A stretch of DNA of 64,000 nucleotides. Source: Thiomicrorhabdus sp. zzn3. GTDB lineage: Bacteria > Pseudomonadota > Gammaproteobacteria > Thiomicrospirales > Thiomicrospiraceae. The position numbers were made by a program, and so were the translations under genes. Under the pieces are notes generated by a model. The model made no database searches and was not told the origin of the DNA. It saw only the letters and a list, made by a program, of their open reading frames with translations. This document shows, piece by piece, positions 6,999 to 15,928 of the stretch. The stretch spans positions 682,001 to 746,000 of the forward strand of contig NZ_JARUQS010000001.1 in assembly GCF_029767755.1 (NCBI RefSeq), written 5' to 3'. Position 1 is the stretch's first letter, and each line of letters starts with the position of its first letter.

Positions 6999-8270
6999 TC
7001 AGTAGGGTTTAAAGATTAATCGCCCTTGCTCTATCTGTAAGCTGGCCTGGGATTGCAATAGCCTTTGCAGCGGTTGCAGCACCAGCAGTGCCCGCCAACC
7101 GGTCAGGGAAGAGTGTTGCGGTGAGCGGATTAATTCCAGCAGTTCCGCTTTATGAATCAGGTTGTGGGGATTGAGACGGTAATCAAGCGCAATCTGTTGG
7201 CAAAAGCTTAAGCACAGACTGACCAACACGTCTTCCTGAGGTGAGGACGGGGCTGGCTTGGCTTCGGGGTGAGGCCAACTTTCCGGTTCCGCGGCAAACA
7301 CCTCATCGATGCATTGAATCCACTGCTCACCATGAAGTTTGACCGACGAGGCTTTGATGTTCGGTACCTTGTACAGCGCTTCCGCCACTTTAGGCGGGCG
7401 TTTGGCAATGGCGGTAATGACTTCGTCGCTCATCACCCATTTCTTAGGTTGGTTGTGTTCTATGGCGAAGCGTTCTCGCCATTCGGCGAGCGCATAAACG
7501 ATCGCCAACTGTTTGGGTTTGAAGTTGCGTGTACCTTTGATTTTTTCCCCGGCCTTTGCCGGGTTCGCCTTATATAAGGATTCGTCCAGAAGGGCATCGC
7601 AATCCTGTTTGACCGCTTTGAGTTGTTCGTCAGTCAGCTTGGCCATAAGGGTTTCATAGAGCGGAGCGAGATAGCGTACATCGTCAATCGCGTACTGAAT
7701 CTGTTCTTCACTCAGGGGGCGGGCATGCCAATTGGTGCGGGTTTGGCTTTTTGGCAGCTTGTGCCCCAGTTCGGCTTCGACCACCCGGGCAAAGCCGGCG
7801 ATGTCGCCGTGTTTGAAAAACAGCGCCGCCAGTTGCGTGTCAAAAATTGACACCGGCATTTTTTGGCCGACTTGATACAATACTTCGATATCCTGGCGCG
7901 CGGAGTGAAACACTTTGAGCAGGCCTGGATCGGTTAGAATGGATACCAGACCTTCGAGCGGATTGGAATCAGGTGAATCGGAGGCGCTCTGTTTGATCGC
8001 CAGCGGGTCGATAATGGCCACCTCGCCAAGGCAATCCTGAATTTGCACCAGACTGAGTTCAGGGAAATAGGTGTCGGTGCGGACAAACTCCGTATCCAAT
8101 GCAATCCAAGAGATGGCGTCAGTGGTGATGAGGTGCTCGGCATAGCGTTGCAGAGTCACTTCATCCTCGATCGCCAGATAGGGGGTTTTCGCGTTAACAA
8201 TCTTTTGGGTTTGCGGGCGTGAGTCGGCGTTTGAAATCGAATTGGACATGGGGCGCGGCGCTGTATTCAT
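6999..8270 (-). CDS. rnd: ribonuclease D
   Basis: A DEDDy 3'-5' exoribonuclease involved in tRNA 3' maturation. The motifs are ALDTEFVRTDTYFPELSLVQI (exo I), FHSARQDIEVL (exo II) and YAIDDVRYLAPLY with the exo III tyrosine. An HRDC domain follows (KPKQLAIVYALAEWRERFA...KKWVMSDEVI). ATG 8270 gives about 423 residues; the TTG at 8294 would add eight and ATG 8249 would remove seven. No start has a good ribosome-binding site. It is divergent from mpl across about 150 bp. Confidence 0.92.
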   Translation of the reverse strand: MNTAPRPMSNSISNADSRPQTQKIVNAKTPYLAIEDEVTLQRYAEHLITTDAISWIALDTEFVRTDTYFPELSLVQIQDCLGEVAIIDPLAIKQSASDSPDSNPLEGLVSILTDPGLLKVFHSARQDIEVLYQVGQKMPVSIFDTQLAALFFKHGDIAGFARVVEAELGHKLPKSQTRTNWHARPLSEEQIQYAIDDVRYLAPLYETLMAKLTDEQLKAVKQDCDALLDESLYKANPAKAGEKIKGTRNFKPKQLAIVYALAEWRERFAIEHNQPKKWVMSDEVITAIAKRPPKVAEALYKVPNIKASSVKLHGEQWIQCIDEVFAAEPESWPHPEAKPAPSSPQEDVLVSLCLSFCQQIALDYRLNPHNLIHKAELLELIRSPQHSSLTGWRALLVLQPLQRLLQSQASLQIEQGRLIFKPY

Positions 8271-8424
8271 TATTTTAGTGACTATATGCCTCAAATTATA
8301 AAGTAACCGATTCCTGAGCGTACAATGGATTTGACGGTTTTTGTCCCGCCCTGACGAATAAAATCGTCATAATAAAAAAACAACATTTGTATTTTAGAAA
8401 CGGCATCAGAGCAAGGACATCTGT

Positions 8425-9795
8425 GTGAAACAACAAACTATTCATATTCTTGGCATCGCCGGCACCTTTATGGGCGGCATCGCGCAGCTGGCGAAAGCGA
8501 TGGGGCACCATGTCAGCGGTTCCGATAAAGCCATCTATCCGCCGATGAGTACCCAGCTGGAAGCCGCAGGGATTGCCGTGGCCGACGACCAGGATGTGAG
8601 TTTTCTCAAGAGTGAACCGGACGCAGTGGTGGTAGGCAATGCACTGAGTCGAGGCCATTCTGCGGTGGAAGCCACACTGAATGCGCAGCAATTCTATACT
8701 TCGGGGCCGCAATGGTTAGCCGAACAGATTTTGAAAGATCGCTGGGTGGTCGCGGTTGCCGGCACCCACGGCAAAACTACGACCGCTTCGATGGTGACCT
8801 GGGTTCTGGAATATGCCGGTTTGAATCCGGGCTTCCTGATTGGCGGCGTACCCGAAAACTTCGGCGTTTCCGCCAGATTGGGGGCGTCACCGTTTTTTGT
8901 GGTGGAAGCCGACGAGTATGACACCGCCTTTTTTGATAAGCGTTCCAAGTTTGTTCACTATCGTCCTCGCACCTGTGTATTGAACAATCTGGAGTTTGAC
9001 CATGCCGATATTTTTGATTCGGTTGCCGATATTCAAAAACAGTTCCATCATCTGGTGCGCACGGTGCCGGGCAATGGTTTGATTGTGATGCCAAATGACG
9101 AAGCTAATTTGAACGAAGTGATTGAAAAAGGCTGTTGGACGCCGATTGAAAAGCAGGGTTCGTCCGCCGAATGGAGTTATCATTTGTATGAAGCCGATGG
9201 TTCGGAATTTGAGGTGCGATTTCAGGGCAGCTGTTTAGGGCGTGTACAGTGGGATTTAACCGGTTTGCACAATGTGCGCAACGCCTTGAGTGCGGTCGCG
9301 GCTGCGGTACATTGCGGCGTGCCGGCGCGCACTGCGGTGGAAGCATTGTCGGAGTTTAAAGGCATTCGTCGCCGAATGACCTTGATTGGCGAGGCCAAAG
9401 AGATTCAGATTTTTGACGATTTTGCCCATCATCCTACCGCCATCGCCACCACGCTTGAAGGGGTTAAAAACCGGCTGCATAAACTCAGCAGGCCTGGCCG
9501 GTTAGTCGCGGTATTTGAACCCCGTTCCAATACGATGCGGATGGGGGTGCATGCACAAACGTTACCCGCTGCGTTTGACCAGGCGGATGCGGTGTTTGCC
9601 TTTATTGACCCGGACTGGAATTGGCAATTGCCAACCGATGCATTCAAAGCGCCACTGACGATCTCGGACAGTTATGACGCCTTGTTAGCCGATTTGTTGG
9701 CGCAGCTGCAACCGAATGACACCGTGGTGATTATGAGCAACGGCGGCTTTGGCGGCATTCATCAGAAGCTATTGGCCGCTTTGCAGGACGCCTAA
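8425..9795 (+). CDS. mpl: UDP-N-acetylmuramate:L-Ala-gamma-D-Glu-meso-DAP ligase
   Basis: A Mur-ligase family enzyme that reattaches recycled murein tripeptide to UDP-MurNAc in the cytoplasm. Visible features are the N-terminal Rossmann motif HILGIAGTFMGGIA, the ATP loop VAGTHGKTTT at 111-120, EADEYDTAFFDKRSKFVHY and NNLEFDHADIF. These are diagnostic of Mpl rather than MurC. Length 456 is typical. The start is GTG 8425, with AAGGA 8 nt upstream. Confidence 0.95.
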   Translation: MKQQTIHILGIAGTFMGGIAQLAKAMGHHVSGSDKAIYPPMSTQLEAAGIAVADDQDVSFLKSEPDAVVVGNALSRGHSAVEATLNAQQFYTSGPQWLAEQILKDRWVVAVAGTHGKTTTASMVTWVLEYAGLNPGFLIGGVPENFGVSARLGASPFFVVEADEYDTAFFDKRSKFVHYRPRTCVLNNLEFDHADIFDSVADIQKQFHHLVRTVPGNGLIVMPNDEANLNEVIEKGCWTPIEKQGSSAEWSYHLYEADGSEFEVRFQGSCLGRVQWDLTGLHNVRNALSAVAAAVHCGVPARTAVEALSEFKGIRRRMTLIGEAKEIQIFDDFAHHPTAIATTLEGVKNRLHKLSRPGRLVAVFEPRSNTMRMGVHAQTLPAAFDQADAVFAFIDPDWNWQLPTDAFKAPLTISDSYDALLADLLAQLQPNDTVVIMSNGGFGGIHQKLLAALQDA

Positions 9796-9797
9796 CA

Positions 9798-9896
9798 ATG
9801 TGGGCGTTGTTAGAAATTGTTCTGCTGATGCTTCTGGTCGGTTGGATTATATGGATGATTAAGCCGCCAAAACGAACCTCCCAAAGAAAAAAATGA
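9798..9896 (+). CDS. small single-pass membrane peptide (32 aa), unknown function
   Basis: A short reading frame between mpl and the DnaJ-related gene, starting 2 nt after the mpl stop. It encodes a hydrophobic segment (LLEIVLLMLLVGWIIWMI) followed by a basic tail with Lys/Arg in 8 of its last 13 residues and a stop at 9894-9896. AGGACG inside the end of mpl can serve as ribosome-binding site. The next gene starts 20 nt later with its own AAAGGA, so it fits an operon. I do not recognise a family. Confidence 0.6.
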   Translation: MWALLEIVLLMLLVGWIIWMIKPPKRTSQRKK

Positions 9897-9916
9897 ATTA
9901 ACACAAAGGAAACGCT

Positions 9917-10612
9917 GTGTCTCAAAACCCTCTGCCACCCATTTCACCGCAGCTTGAAGACAGTTTGTGGCAACTGTTAGGGTCCGGTAGGCGCTGGACA
10001 GAATACCAGTTAATGAAGGTTTTAAGTGGGCAGGATGAAGAGCAGGTAGTTGCAGATAGGATCTTTCCTGAGTTTACTCCCAATTTGGATTCTCTGGAGA
10101 TGTTTCGTTCCCACTTCTTGTTGTTTCATGTACTTTACCGTTTGCAGGATCAGTGGCTGAAAGCGGGACAAGGCCGATTGCACATTCATACTTTGGGTAT
10201 TTATTTGCAATCTGAAACCGATAAGAGGGAGGGGGCAGAAAGCGAAGCGAATGCAGAGGCATCCCAACACACGGCAGGCCTGATCCAACAAGATCCGTTA
10301 AAAAGCTATTATCTGGATTATGATGAGTTTTTAAACACTCAGCAAGCGGATGTGATTGCGCTTTTGGATGCGTTTTGGGAACGTATGGATGACAAAGGAC
10401 GTTTTGAGGTGAACGGGCGAAGCCGTGAACAATCGATTCAGCAAGCCTTGAATACCCTCGATCTGTCACAAGAGGAAGCGGTTAGCGCTGAAAGCGTCAA
10501 TGTGCGATTCCGCCACCTCTGTCAGCGTCACCACCCCGATAAAGGGGGAGATGCGCAACGTTTCCGAGCCATTTGTGAGGCAAGGGAAGTGCTGATCGCT
10601 GCCTTGCCTTAG
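9917..10612 (+). CDS. DnaJ-related protein with C-terminal J domain
   Basis: 231 residues. The N-terminal part (LEDSLWQLLGSGRRWTEYQL...DSLEMFRSHFLLFHVLYRLQ) matches the DNAJ-related N-terminal family. The C-terminus carries a short J domain with HPDKGG in RFRHLCQRHHPDKGGDAQRFRAICEAREVL, so it retains the HPD tripeptide needed to stimulate DnaK ATPase. It is presumed to be a specialised co-chaperone; its client is unknown. GTG 9917 is preceded by AAAGGA at good spacing. Confidence 0.85.
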   Translation: MSQNPLPPISPQLEDSLWQLLGSGRRWTEYQLMKVLSGQDEEQVVADRIFPEFTPNLDSLEMFRSHFLLFHVLYRLQDQWLKAGQGRLHIHTLGIYLQSETDKREGAESEANAEASQHTAGLIQQDPLKSYYLDYDEFLNTQQADVIALLDAFWERMDDKGRFEVNGRSREQSIQQALNTLDLSQEEAVSAESVNVRFRHLCQRHHPDKGGDAQRFRAICEAREVLIAALP

Positions 10613-10627
10613 TTCGGTTAGATGCGA

Positions 10628-11098
10628 TTATTTGCGAGTTGCACGCAACATCCATGCGGTCTTTTCATGGACGCGCATGCGATCCGAAACCAGGGCCGTG
10701 GTCGATTCGTCTTCACCTTCTTGGGCCAGTTTTAGCACTTCACGGCAAGTGCGAATCACCTGTTCATGTGCTTCGGTCAGCAGGTCCACCATTTCAGTAG
10801 CGGGAGGAACCCCTTCGGCCTGTTTGATCGCACTTAAACGTTCAAATTCCTTAAAAGTACCGGGTGCGGCGACATCCAATGTGCGAATGCGCTCGGCAAT
10901 ATCATCCACTGCAACGGCCAGTTCGGTATAGTGCTCTTCAAACATCAGATGGAGCTCACGGAATTGCGGACCGGTCACATTCCAATGAAAGTTATGGGTT
11001 TGTACGTAAAGGGTATAGGAATCGGCCAATAGACGCTTAAGTCCTTCGGCGATTTTGAGACGGTGCTCTTCGGTGATGCCAATATTGATGCTTGTCAT
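10628..11098 (-). CDS. dps: Dps-family ferritin-like DNA protection protein
   Basis: 156 residues, the usual Dps length. The ferroxidase signature [39 protein letters not shown] is present, with the His, Asp and Glu ligands that oxidise Fe(II) with peroxide at the dimer interface. The assembled 12-mer would store iron and shield DNA. ATG 11098 is preferred because GGAG lies about 9 nt upstream and the family N-terminus begins there; an upstream extension to 11167 is not family-like. It converges with the DnaJ-related gene with only 15 nt between stops. Confidence 0.93.
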   Translation of the reverse strand: MTSINIGITEEHRLKIAEGLKRLLADSYTLYVQTHNFHWNVTGPQFRELHLMFEEHYTELAVAVDDIAERIRTLDVAAPGTFKEFERLSAIKQAEGVPPATEMVDLLTEAHEQVIRTCREVLKLAQEGEDESTTALVSDRMRVHEKTAWMLRATRK

Positions 11099-11322
11099 GA
11101 CACTCTTCTCCATGGTTCGATCATTCCAAAAACCGCAAGGCCGGCAAAGACCATTGCTGCGTTGCAAGTGGCTAGGAAATGGAATTGCCGTTTCCGTATG
11201 GAAACCATTCGCGAATTCTTCGGATTTAGCTTAGCAGGGATGAAATTCAAATACCACCCTAATCGCTTAGGATTTGGAGTGTGATGGCCGAGCCATTCGG
11301 CTTAAGGTTCTAGGCAGGGGTA

Positions 11323-11859
11323 CTAATCAGGAAGCTGGTTAAATTCTTGAATTTTAAGCGGTTTTTGAGGGCGGTAATGGGCAATCAGAGCCTCTGACCA
11401 CATTTGGGCGCGTTTGGGCAGGCCGGTGGTCAGGTAATCGTGCACCTGTTCTAAGACCGCCTGTTTAAAGTGTGCAGATGGCTGGTTATTCAGCGCCAGA
11501 TTGTCGGCGCTGAAATGAAAGCGGAAGTTGGCGGATTGAGAGAAGATCCACTCCAGAGCCTGTGGTTTGACCTCAACCCTTTCAAATTCTGCCTGACGTT
11601 CGGCGCTGCGTCCGTCCGGTTCATACCAATAGCCGAAATCTTCCAGCAGACGCCGTTCTTTGCCGGCGACGCACCAGTGAGCGATTTCGTGCAGCGCACT
11701 GGCAAAAAAGCCGTGGGCAAAGATAATGCGGTGGTGTGGATGGGAGGCATCCGCTGGGCGATAAATCGGTTCTTCCTCGCAACAAATCAGTTCGGTGTTG
11801 TAAGTGGGGAGGAATAGGTTGTTGAAAAGGCAGACGATTTGTTCAGGTGTGTGTTTCAT
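11323..11859 (-). CDS. epmC: elongation factor P hydroxylase
   Basis: 178 residues matching EpmC (YfcM), which hydroxylates the beta-lysyl-lysine modification of EF-P. The metal-binding HEIAHW at 57-62 is followed by GKERRLLEDFGYWYEPDGRS, the most conserved part of the family. It presupposes EpmA/EpmB elsewhere in the genome. The upstream hemL gene on the same strand has its own terminator, so epmC is probably transcribed separately. Confidence 0.92.
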   Translation of the reverse strand: MKHTPEQIVCLFNNLFLPTYNTELICCEEEPIYRPADASHPHHRIIFAHGFFASALHEIAHWCVAGKERRLLEDFGYWYEPDGRSAERQAEFERVEVKPQALEWIFSQSANFRFHFSADNLALNNQPSAHFKQAVLEQVHDYLTTGLPKRAQMWSEALIAHYRPQKPLKIQEFNQLPD

Positions 11860-11898
11860 ATAACAGCGGGTCGGAAAAGCAGTCAGACAATACCAATT

Positions 11899-11920
11899 AA
11901 AAAGGCGCTTAGAAAGCGCC
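11899..11920 (-). terminator. rho-independent terminator of hemL
   Basis: GGCGCTT (11904-11910) pairs with AAGCGCC (11914-11920) around a 3-nt loop. On the minus strand the hairpin runs into five T residues. It lies 30 nt past the hemL stop codon. Confidence 0.85.
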
Positions 11921-11949
11921 TTGTTCCTTACTCTGTCAGTTACAAGCGA

Positions 11950-13230
11950 TCAGAGCTTGGCCATGACACGACGTGCGGCTTCGATGGTGGCATCGATATC
12001 GGCATCGGTATGCGCAGCGGAGACAAAGCCGGCTTCAAAAGCCGAAGGCGCTAGATAAACCCCTTCATCCAACATTCCATGGTAGAAGGCCTTAAAGCGC
12101 TCCATATCTCCTTTTGCCACTTGTGCGTAACGACGGATGTTTTTCTCTTCACTGAAGAAAAAGCCGAACATGGCGCCGACCTGGTTGGTGGTGAATGGAA
12201 TGCCGGCTTCGTCTGCCGCCGCCTGTAAGCCTTCAACCAGGCGTGTGGTTTTGGCTTCCAGCGCTTCAAAGAAACCGGGTTCGCTGATCAGTTCCAACGT
12301 TTTCAGTCCCGCCGCCATCGCAATCGGGTTCCCCGACAAAGTCCCCGCCTGATAGACTGGACCCAGTGGGGCGATGTGTTCCATGACTTCGCGTTTTCCG
12401 CCGAAGGCCCCCACCGGCATGCCGCCGCCGATGACCTTACCGAAGGTGGTCAGGTCCGGGGTGACCTGGTAACGGCCTTGCGCGCCCTGCAGACCCACAC
12501 GAAAACCGCACATCACTTCATCGAAAATGAGGACGCTGCCATGCTCATCGCATACTTCACGCAGGGTTTGCAGGAAACCGTCTTCCGGCGGAATGCAGTT
12601 CATGTTGCCAGCAACCGGTTCGACGATGATGCAGGCGATTTGATCGCCGATTTCAGCAAATACTTTGCGTACTTCGTCGGCATCGTTGTGAGTCAGAGTC
12701 AGGGTTTCTTCGGCCAGTGCGGCCGGTACACCCGGTGAAGAAGGCACGCCCAATGTCAGTGCACCGGAACCGGCTTTAACCAGCAACGAATCAGAGTGAC
12801 CGTGGTAACATCCCTCGAACTTCACGATTTTGTCGCGTCCGGTATAGCCGCGTGCCAAACGAATCGCGGTCATGGTCGCCTCGGTACCCGAGCTTACCAT
12901 ACGTACCATATCCATGGATGGAATCAAGTCGCAAACCAAATCTGCCATGGTGGTTTCGATTTGAGTTGGCGCCCCGAAAGAAAGCCCGGATTCCGCTTTT
13001 TCCTGTACCGCTTTAATCACTTCAGGATGAGCGTGACCTAAAATGGCCGGACCCCAAGACGCGACATAGTCGATATAACTGTTGTCGTCCTCATCAACCA
13101 GATAGGCGCCTTTGGCGGATTTGAAAAAGACCGGATCGCCGCCGACGCCTTTAAAAGCACGCACTGGCGAATTTACGCCGCCCGGAATGTGTTGCTGGGC
13201 GGCTTGGAATAGGTCGTGGGATCTGCTCAT
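11950..13230 (-). CDS. hemL: glutamate-1-semialdehyde 2,1-aminomutase
   Basis: A PLP enzyme that converts glutamate-1-semialdehyde to 5-aminolevulinate in C5 tetrapyrrole synthesis. 426 residues, full family length. N-terminal [24 protein letters not shown] and the PLP lysine K265 in [18 protein letters not shown] are visible, as is [14 protein letters not shown] 13230 is preceded by AGGAA. It sits downstream of a TlpA-type gene on the same strand with a gap of about 40 nt. Confidence 0.97.
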   Translation of the reverse strand: MSRSHDLFQAAQQHIPGGVNSPVRAFKGVGGDPVFFKSAKGAYLVDEDDNSYIDYVASWGPAILGHAHPEVIKAVQEKAESGLSFGAPTQIETTMADLVCDLIPSMDMVRMVSSGTEATMTAIRLARGYTGRDKIVKFEGCYHGHSDSLLVKAGSGALTLGVPSSPGVPAALAEETLTLTHNDADEVRKVFAEIGDQIACIIVEPVAGNMNCIPPEDGFLQTLREVCDEHGSVLIFDEVMCGFRVGLQGAQGRYQVTPDLTTFGKVIGGGMPVGAFGGKREVMEHIAPLGPVYQAGTLSGNPIAMAAGLKTLELISEPGFFEALEAKTTRLVEGLQAAADEAGIPFTTNQVGAMFGFFFSEEKNIRRYAQVAKGDMERFKAFYHGMLDEGVYLAPSAFEAGFVSAAHTDADIDATIEAARRVMAKL

Positions 13231-13270
13231 TGGGATTCCTTTATGCTTTTATCGGGATAAGAGGCAACGC

Positions 13271-13774
13271 CTAAAGTTGCGGGCTCATTTGTTTGATGCG
13301 CTCGGTCACCAGGTCAAACTGAACTTCACCCACCTGGCGGTAGACGATATTGCCGTTGGGAGCGATCAGGAAACTGGTTGGAGTCAACAATACTTCGCCA
13401 AATGCCTGGGCAATTTTACCGTCACTGTCTTTGACAAAAATAAACGGATAAGGGTTGGTTTCAATAAACTTTTGTACCTGGTCGGCCGGGTCATATTGCA
13501 TGGAAACGGCCACCAGTTCGAAACGGTCACCAAGGGCGTTTTTCATTTGTGCCAGGTGGGGCATTTCTGCAATGCAGCCGGGACAGGAGGTGGCCCAAAA
13601 ATTAACCAATACCGGTTTTTTCGGTTGGCTCAGATTGATGCTTTGTCCTTGGGGGTTCTTGACGGTAACATCCGGGGCTTTACCGAGGCCGTCAGAGAAG
13701 ACGGTAAAGTAAAGCAGGGCGCCCAGAAGGACAATGACCAATAAGCCAAAAAGTTTGCTGCCGAGATTATTCAT
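13271..13774 (-). CDS. TlpA/ResA-type membrane-anchored thioredoxin
   Basis: About 167 residues from ATG 13774. An N-terminal hydrophobic anchor (KLFGLLVIVLLGALLYFTVF) is followed by a thioredoxin fold with VNFWATSCPGC; the active-site cysteines are about 64 and 67. The family reduces disulfides in the periplasm, for example during cytochrome c or copper-centre assembly. The motif CPGC differs from the common CPPC. An upstream extension to 13858 lacks a signal-like start. It is followed by hemL and preceded by rpiA. Confidence 0.85.
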   Translation of the reverse strand: MNNLGSKLFGLLVIVLLGALLYFTVFSDGLGKAPDVTVKNPQGQSINLSQPKKPVLVNFWATSCPGCIAEMPHLAQMKNALGDRFELVAVSMQYDPADQVQKFIETNPYPFIFVKDSDGKIAQAFGEVLLTPTSFLIAPNGNIVYRQVGEVQFDLVTERIKQMSPQL

Positions 13775-13877
13775 GAGTGGTATTCGCTTATTTATTAGGT
13801 TTGAATAAACCGAATCGAATAAATAGAAAAACGGGTAAAAAAGACCGCGCTTTAGCATCCTGGAATGCGGCCAATGT

Positions 13878-13924
13878 AACAGGCCGCTTACCAGGCCTGT
13901 TCACTTTTTGTGGGGGATTCCCCC
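13878..13924. repeat. rpiA 3' hairpins including a CAGGCCTG element
   Basis: Two stem-loops lie just past the rpiA stop. One is GGGGG-ATT-CCCCC at 13912-13924. The other pairs AACAGGCC (13878-13885) with GGCCTGTT (13894-13901) and contains CAGGCCTG at 13892-13899. On the plus strand the second is followed by ACTTTTTG. AGGCCGCTTACCA (13881-13893) recurs with one change at 14700-14712. Confidence 0.6.
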
Positions 13925-13928
13925 GAAA

Positions 13929-14594
13929 TTACTCTGCGGTAATCGTTTCCACGCCATTAAGTGTGCCGCATAGGAATACATCGGCTTTGCGGGCCGCGAA
14001 CAAACCGTTAGTCACCACGCCGACAATGCTGTTCAATTCCGTTTCCATCGCAACCGGGTCGGTGATTTCCAAACCATGAATATCCAAGATGACATTGCCG
14101 TTGTCGGTCGTAAACCCTTCACGTAATACCGGCTCACCACCGAAACGCTTAACCACTTCACGTGCGACATAGCTACGGGCCATAGGAATGACTTCGATCG
14201 GCAGAGGGAATTTCCCCAATACGTCGACTTTTTTACTTTCGTCGGCAATGCAGACGAACTTTTTCGCGACGGCTAATACGATTTTTTCACGCGTTAGCGC
14301 ACCACCACCGCCTTTGACTAAGTGCAGGCCCGGATCCGCTTCGTCAGCGCCGTCAATGTAAACCGATATTTCCGCGACACTGTTCAGATCCAAAACCGGG
14401 ATACCATGACCTTTCAGACGTTCTGCCGTCGCTTCTGAGCTTGCAACCGCGCCTTCGATCGATCCTTTGATTTTGGCCAGTTCATCAATAAAGAAGTTGG
14501 CGGTTGAACCTGTGCCGACACCGATAATGGTATCTGGAACCACGTATTCGATCGCAGCTTGGGCAACTTTTTGTTTCAATTCATCTTGTGTCAT
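13929..14594 (-). CDS. rpiA: ribose-5-phosphate isomerase A
   Basis: 221 residues; interconverts ribose 5-phosphate and ribulose 5-phosphate in the pentose phosphate and Calvin pathways. The family motifs [43 protein letters not shown] and [20 protein letters not shown] are intact. ATG 14594 is preceded by GAGAAGAG. It stands alone between genes with REP-like palindromes on both sides. Confidence 0.97.
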   Translation of the reverse strand: MTQDELKQKVAQAAIEYVVPDTIIGVGTGSTANFFIDELAKIKGSIEGAVASSEATAERLKGHGIPVLDLNSVAEISVYIDGADEADPGLHLVKGGGGALTREKIVLAVAKKFVCIADESKKVDVLGKFPLPIEVIPMARSYVAREVVKRFGGEPVLREGFTTDNGNVILDIHGLEITDPVAMETELNSIVGVVTNGLFAARKADVFLCGTLNGVETITAE

Positions 14595-14717
14595 GACATT
14601 CTCTTCTCTGTCTTATTATTTGGTATTGATTTTTTTCTGACCGGTAATTGTAATCAATCTACGGTCCGTTGTATAGCGCCGGAGGGAGACAATGAATTCA
14701 GGCCGCTCACCAAGGCG

Positions 14718-14729
14718 AACAGGCCTGTT
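14718..14729. repeat. AACAGGCCTGTT palindrome
   Basis: A 12-bp perfect palindrome with the CAGGCCTG core at 14720-14727, located 3' of the minus-strand gene that ends at 14754. AGGCCGCTCACCA just to its left (14700-14712) repeats the sequence found beside the rpiA copy. Confidence 0.8.
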
Positions 14730-14753
14730 AATCAGGTAGGAAACGAATCGAGA

Positions 14754-15224
14754 TTATTTAGGGTGGCTATATAAAACCGGTGGGGCTTCCACTTGCGGCT
14801 TGTCTGCCACCAGTTTTGGCGGCATCGTGCCTTCTTTGCGTTCGTAAGCGGCGACAATCATGCCGGACTGTGATACATAGTACATATCCGGATAGACGTG
14901 AACGGCCTTAAAGGTCATCGGGCGGATCTGACGAGATTGTTCCGCCAGGGGTTTGCCCAGTGCCATATACATGCCGCACATGGTCGAGCTGGTGCCGACT
15001 TCTTTTTTCGCCAAACGTGCGTGGTCTTGATGGCTGAGCTGGCCACGTTGATCAAGTTCTTTAAAATAGGCCTGTTTGTCCGCTTCCGTTTCTAGGGTGG
15101 AGTAGGCGACACACAGATCCAAGCTGTTCATTTTGTGCAGATCGGTTTCGCTTGCTTGAACACTGCCAAAACAGAGGGCGGAAATCATTACGCCCAAACC
15201 AGTATGATGTACGAACTTTTTCAT
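14754..15224 (-). CDS. periplasmic protein of unknown function
   Basis: 156 residues with a signal peptide (MKKFVHHTGLGVMISALCFGSVQASE). The mature part has LDLCVAYSTLETEADKQAYFKELDQRGQL, a second cysteine in SSTMCGMYMALGKP, and a proline-rich C-terminus with PPKLVADKPQ. Two cysteines could form a disulfide. I do not recognise a family. ATG 15224 has AGGTAG upstream. It lies next to the copper chaperone, SCO1 and copper receptor genes on the same strand, so a link to metal or redox handling is possible but unproven. Confidence 0.75.
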   Translation of the reverse strand: MKKFVHHTGLGVMISALCFGSVQASETDLHKMNSLDLCVAYSTLETEADKQAYFKELDQRGQLSHQDHARLAKKEVGTSSTMCGMYMALGKPLAEQSRQIRPMTFKAVHVYPDMYYVSQSGMIVAAYERKEGTMPPKLVADKPQVEAPPVLYSHPK

Positions 15225-15297
15225 CTAACTACCTATTTTTATTATGGTTTTCGGTTATGTGAAGCCGAAAAGGCCTCATAGTCTAACGCGTTTTGGA

Positions 15298-15318
15298 GGC
15301 AAAAATCCAGTTTTTGCC
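15298..15318. repeat. intergenic hairpin downstream of the PCuAC gene
   Basis: GGCAAAAA (15298-15305) pairs with TTTTTGCC (15311-15318) around a 5-nt loop. It lies about 75 nt past the stop of the copper chaperone gene. The stem is A/T-rich and no separate T-run follows, so it may be a weak terminator. Confidence 0.4.
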
Positions 15319-15393
15319 GCCAGGGGCGAAAATGCCTAAGAAAGAGTCAAGGGTTTGCTGGAAAAATTGGCGTGTTTTTCCCTTAAACTCCGA

Positions 15394-15870
15394 TTAATGC
15401 ATATGTTGCATCGTGCCCATGCCTTTTAGAGATTTTACCGGCATCGAGACCGTTTTATGGCTACCATCTTCGAATTTCAAGTCCACGCTGACGGTTTGTC
15501 CGTTTTTCAACGGTTGTTTTGGGCCGATCAACATAATGTGCAGTCCACCTGGCTTTAATACGGTTTGGCCGTTAGCGGGAATGCTGATCGCTGGAATCTG
15601 ACGCATGCGCATCACCCCGTTGTCGTTAGTGTGGGTATGCAATTCGACTACTTTGGCCACGTCTGAATCGGCGGCAACAATCTTAATTTCTTCGTCACTG
15701 AGGTTGTCCAGTGTCATAAAGCTCGCGCTGGCTGGAGCGCCTGGAGGCACTTCGCGAGCATAAGCGTTGCTGACATCAATGTGTTCTGCCTGATCGGCTT
15801 GTGCACTAAAAGCAGACAAGGCGGTCAGGCCGCCAAAAATAAGAGCGCTCAAATGAGTTTTTAGAGACAT
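15394..15870 (-). CDS. PCu(A)C periplasmic copper chaperone
   Basis: 158 residues with a signal peptide cleaved near AQA. The full copper site H-X10-M-X21-H-X-M is present: H78, M89, H111 and M113. A C-terminal tail GMGTMQHMH adds further Met/His ligands. Family members bind Cu(I) in the periplasm and deliver it to cytochrome c oxidase CuA, working with SCO proteins. ATG 15870 has AAGGAA upstream. The SCO1 gene lies immediately upstream on the same strand, separated by a CAGGCCTG palindrome. Confidence 0.93.
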   Translation of the reverse strand: MSLKTHLSALIFGGLTALSAFSAQADQAEHIDVSNAYAREVPPGAPASASFMTLDNLSDEEIKIVAADSDVAKVVELHTHTNDNGVMRMRQIPAISIPANGQTVLKPGGLHIMLIGPKQPLKNGQTVSVDLKFEDGSHKTVSMPVKSLKGMGTMQHMH

Positions 15871-15905
15871 TATCGATTCCTTTTGGGTTTGAAAATTAAA
15901 AAAGT

Positions 15906-15919
15906 AACCAGGCCTGGTT
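15906..15919. repeat. AACCAGGCCTGGTT palindrome
   Basis: A 14-bp perfect palindrome with CAGGCCTG at 15909-15916, between the SCO1 stop and the PCuAC start. It lies 3' of SCO1 like most other intergenic copies. Confidence 0.8.
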
Positions 15920-15928
15920 GTTTAACGA

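Noticed and set aside
8296-8712. 138-codon minus-strand frame between rnd and mpl
   Set aside because: It overlaps the conserved N-terminus of mpl and has no signal or domain; the gap is better read as the divergent promoter region.
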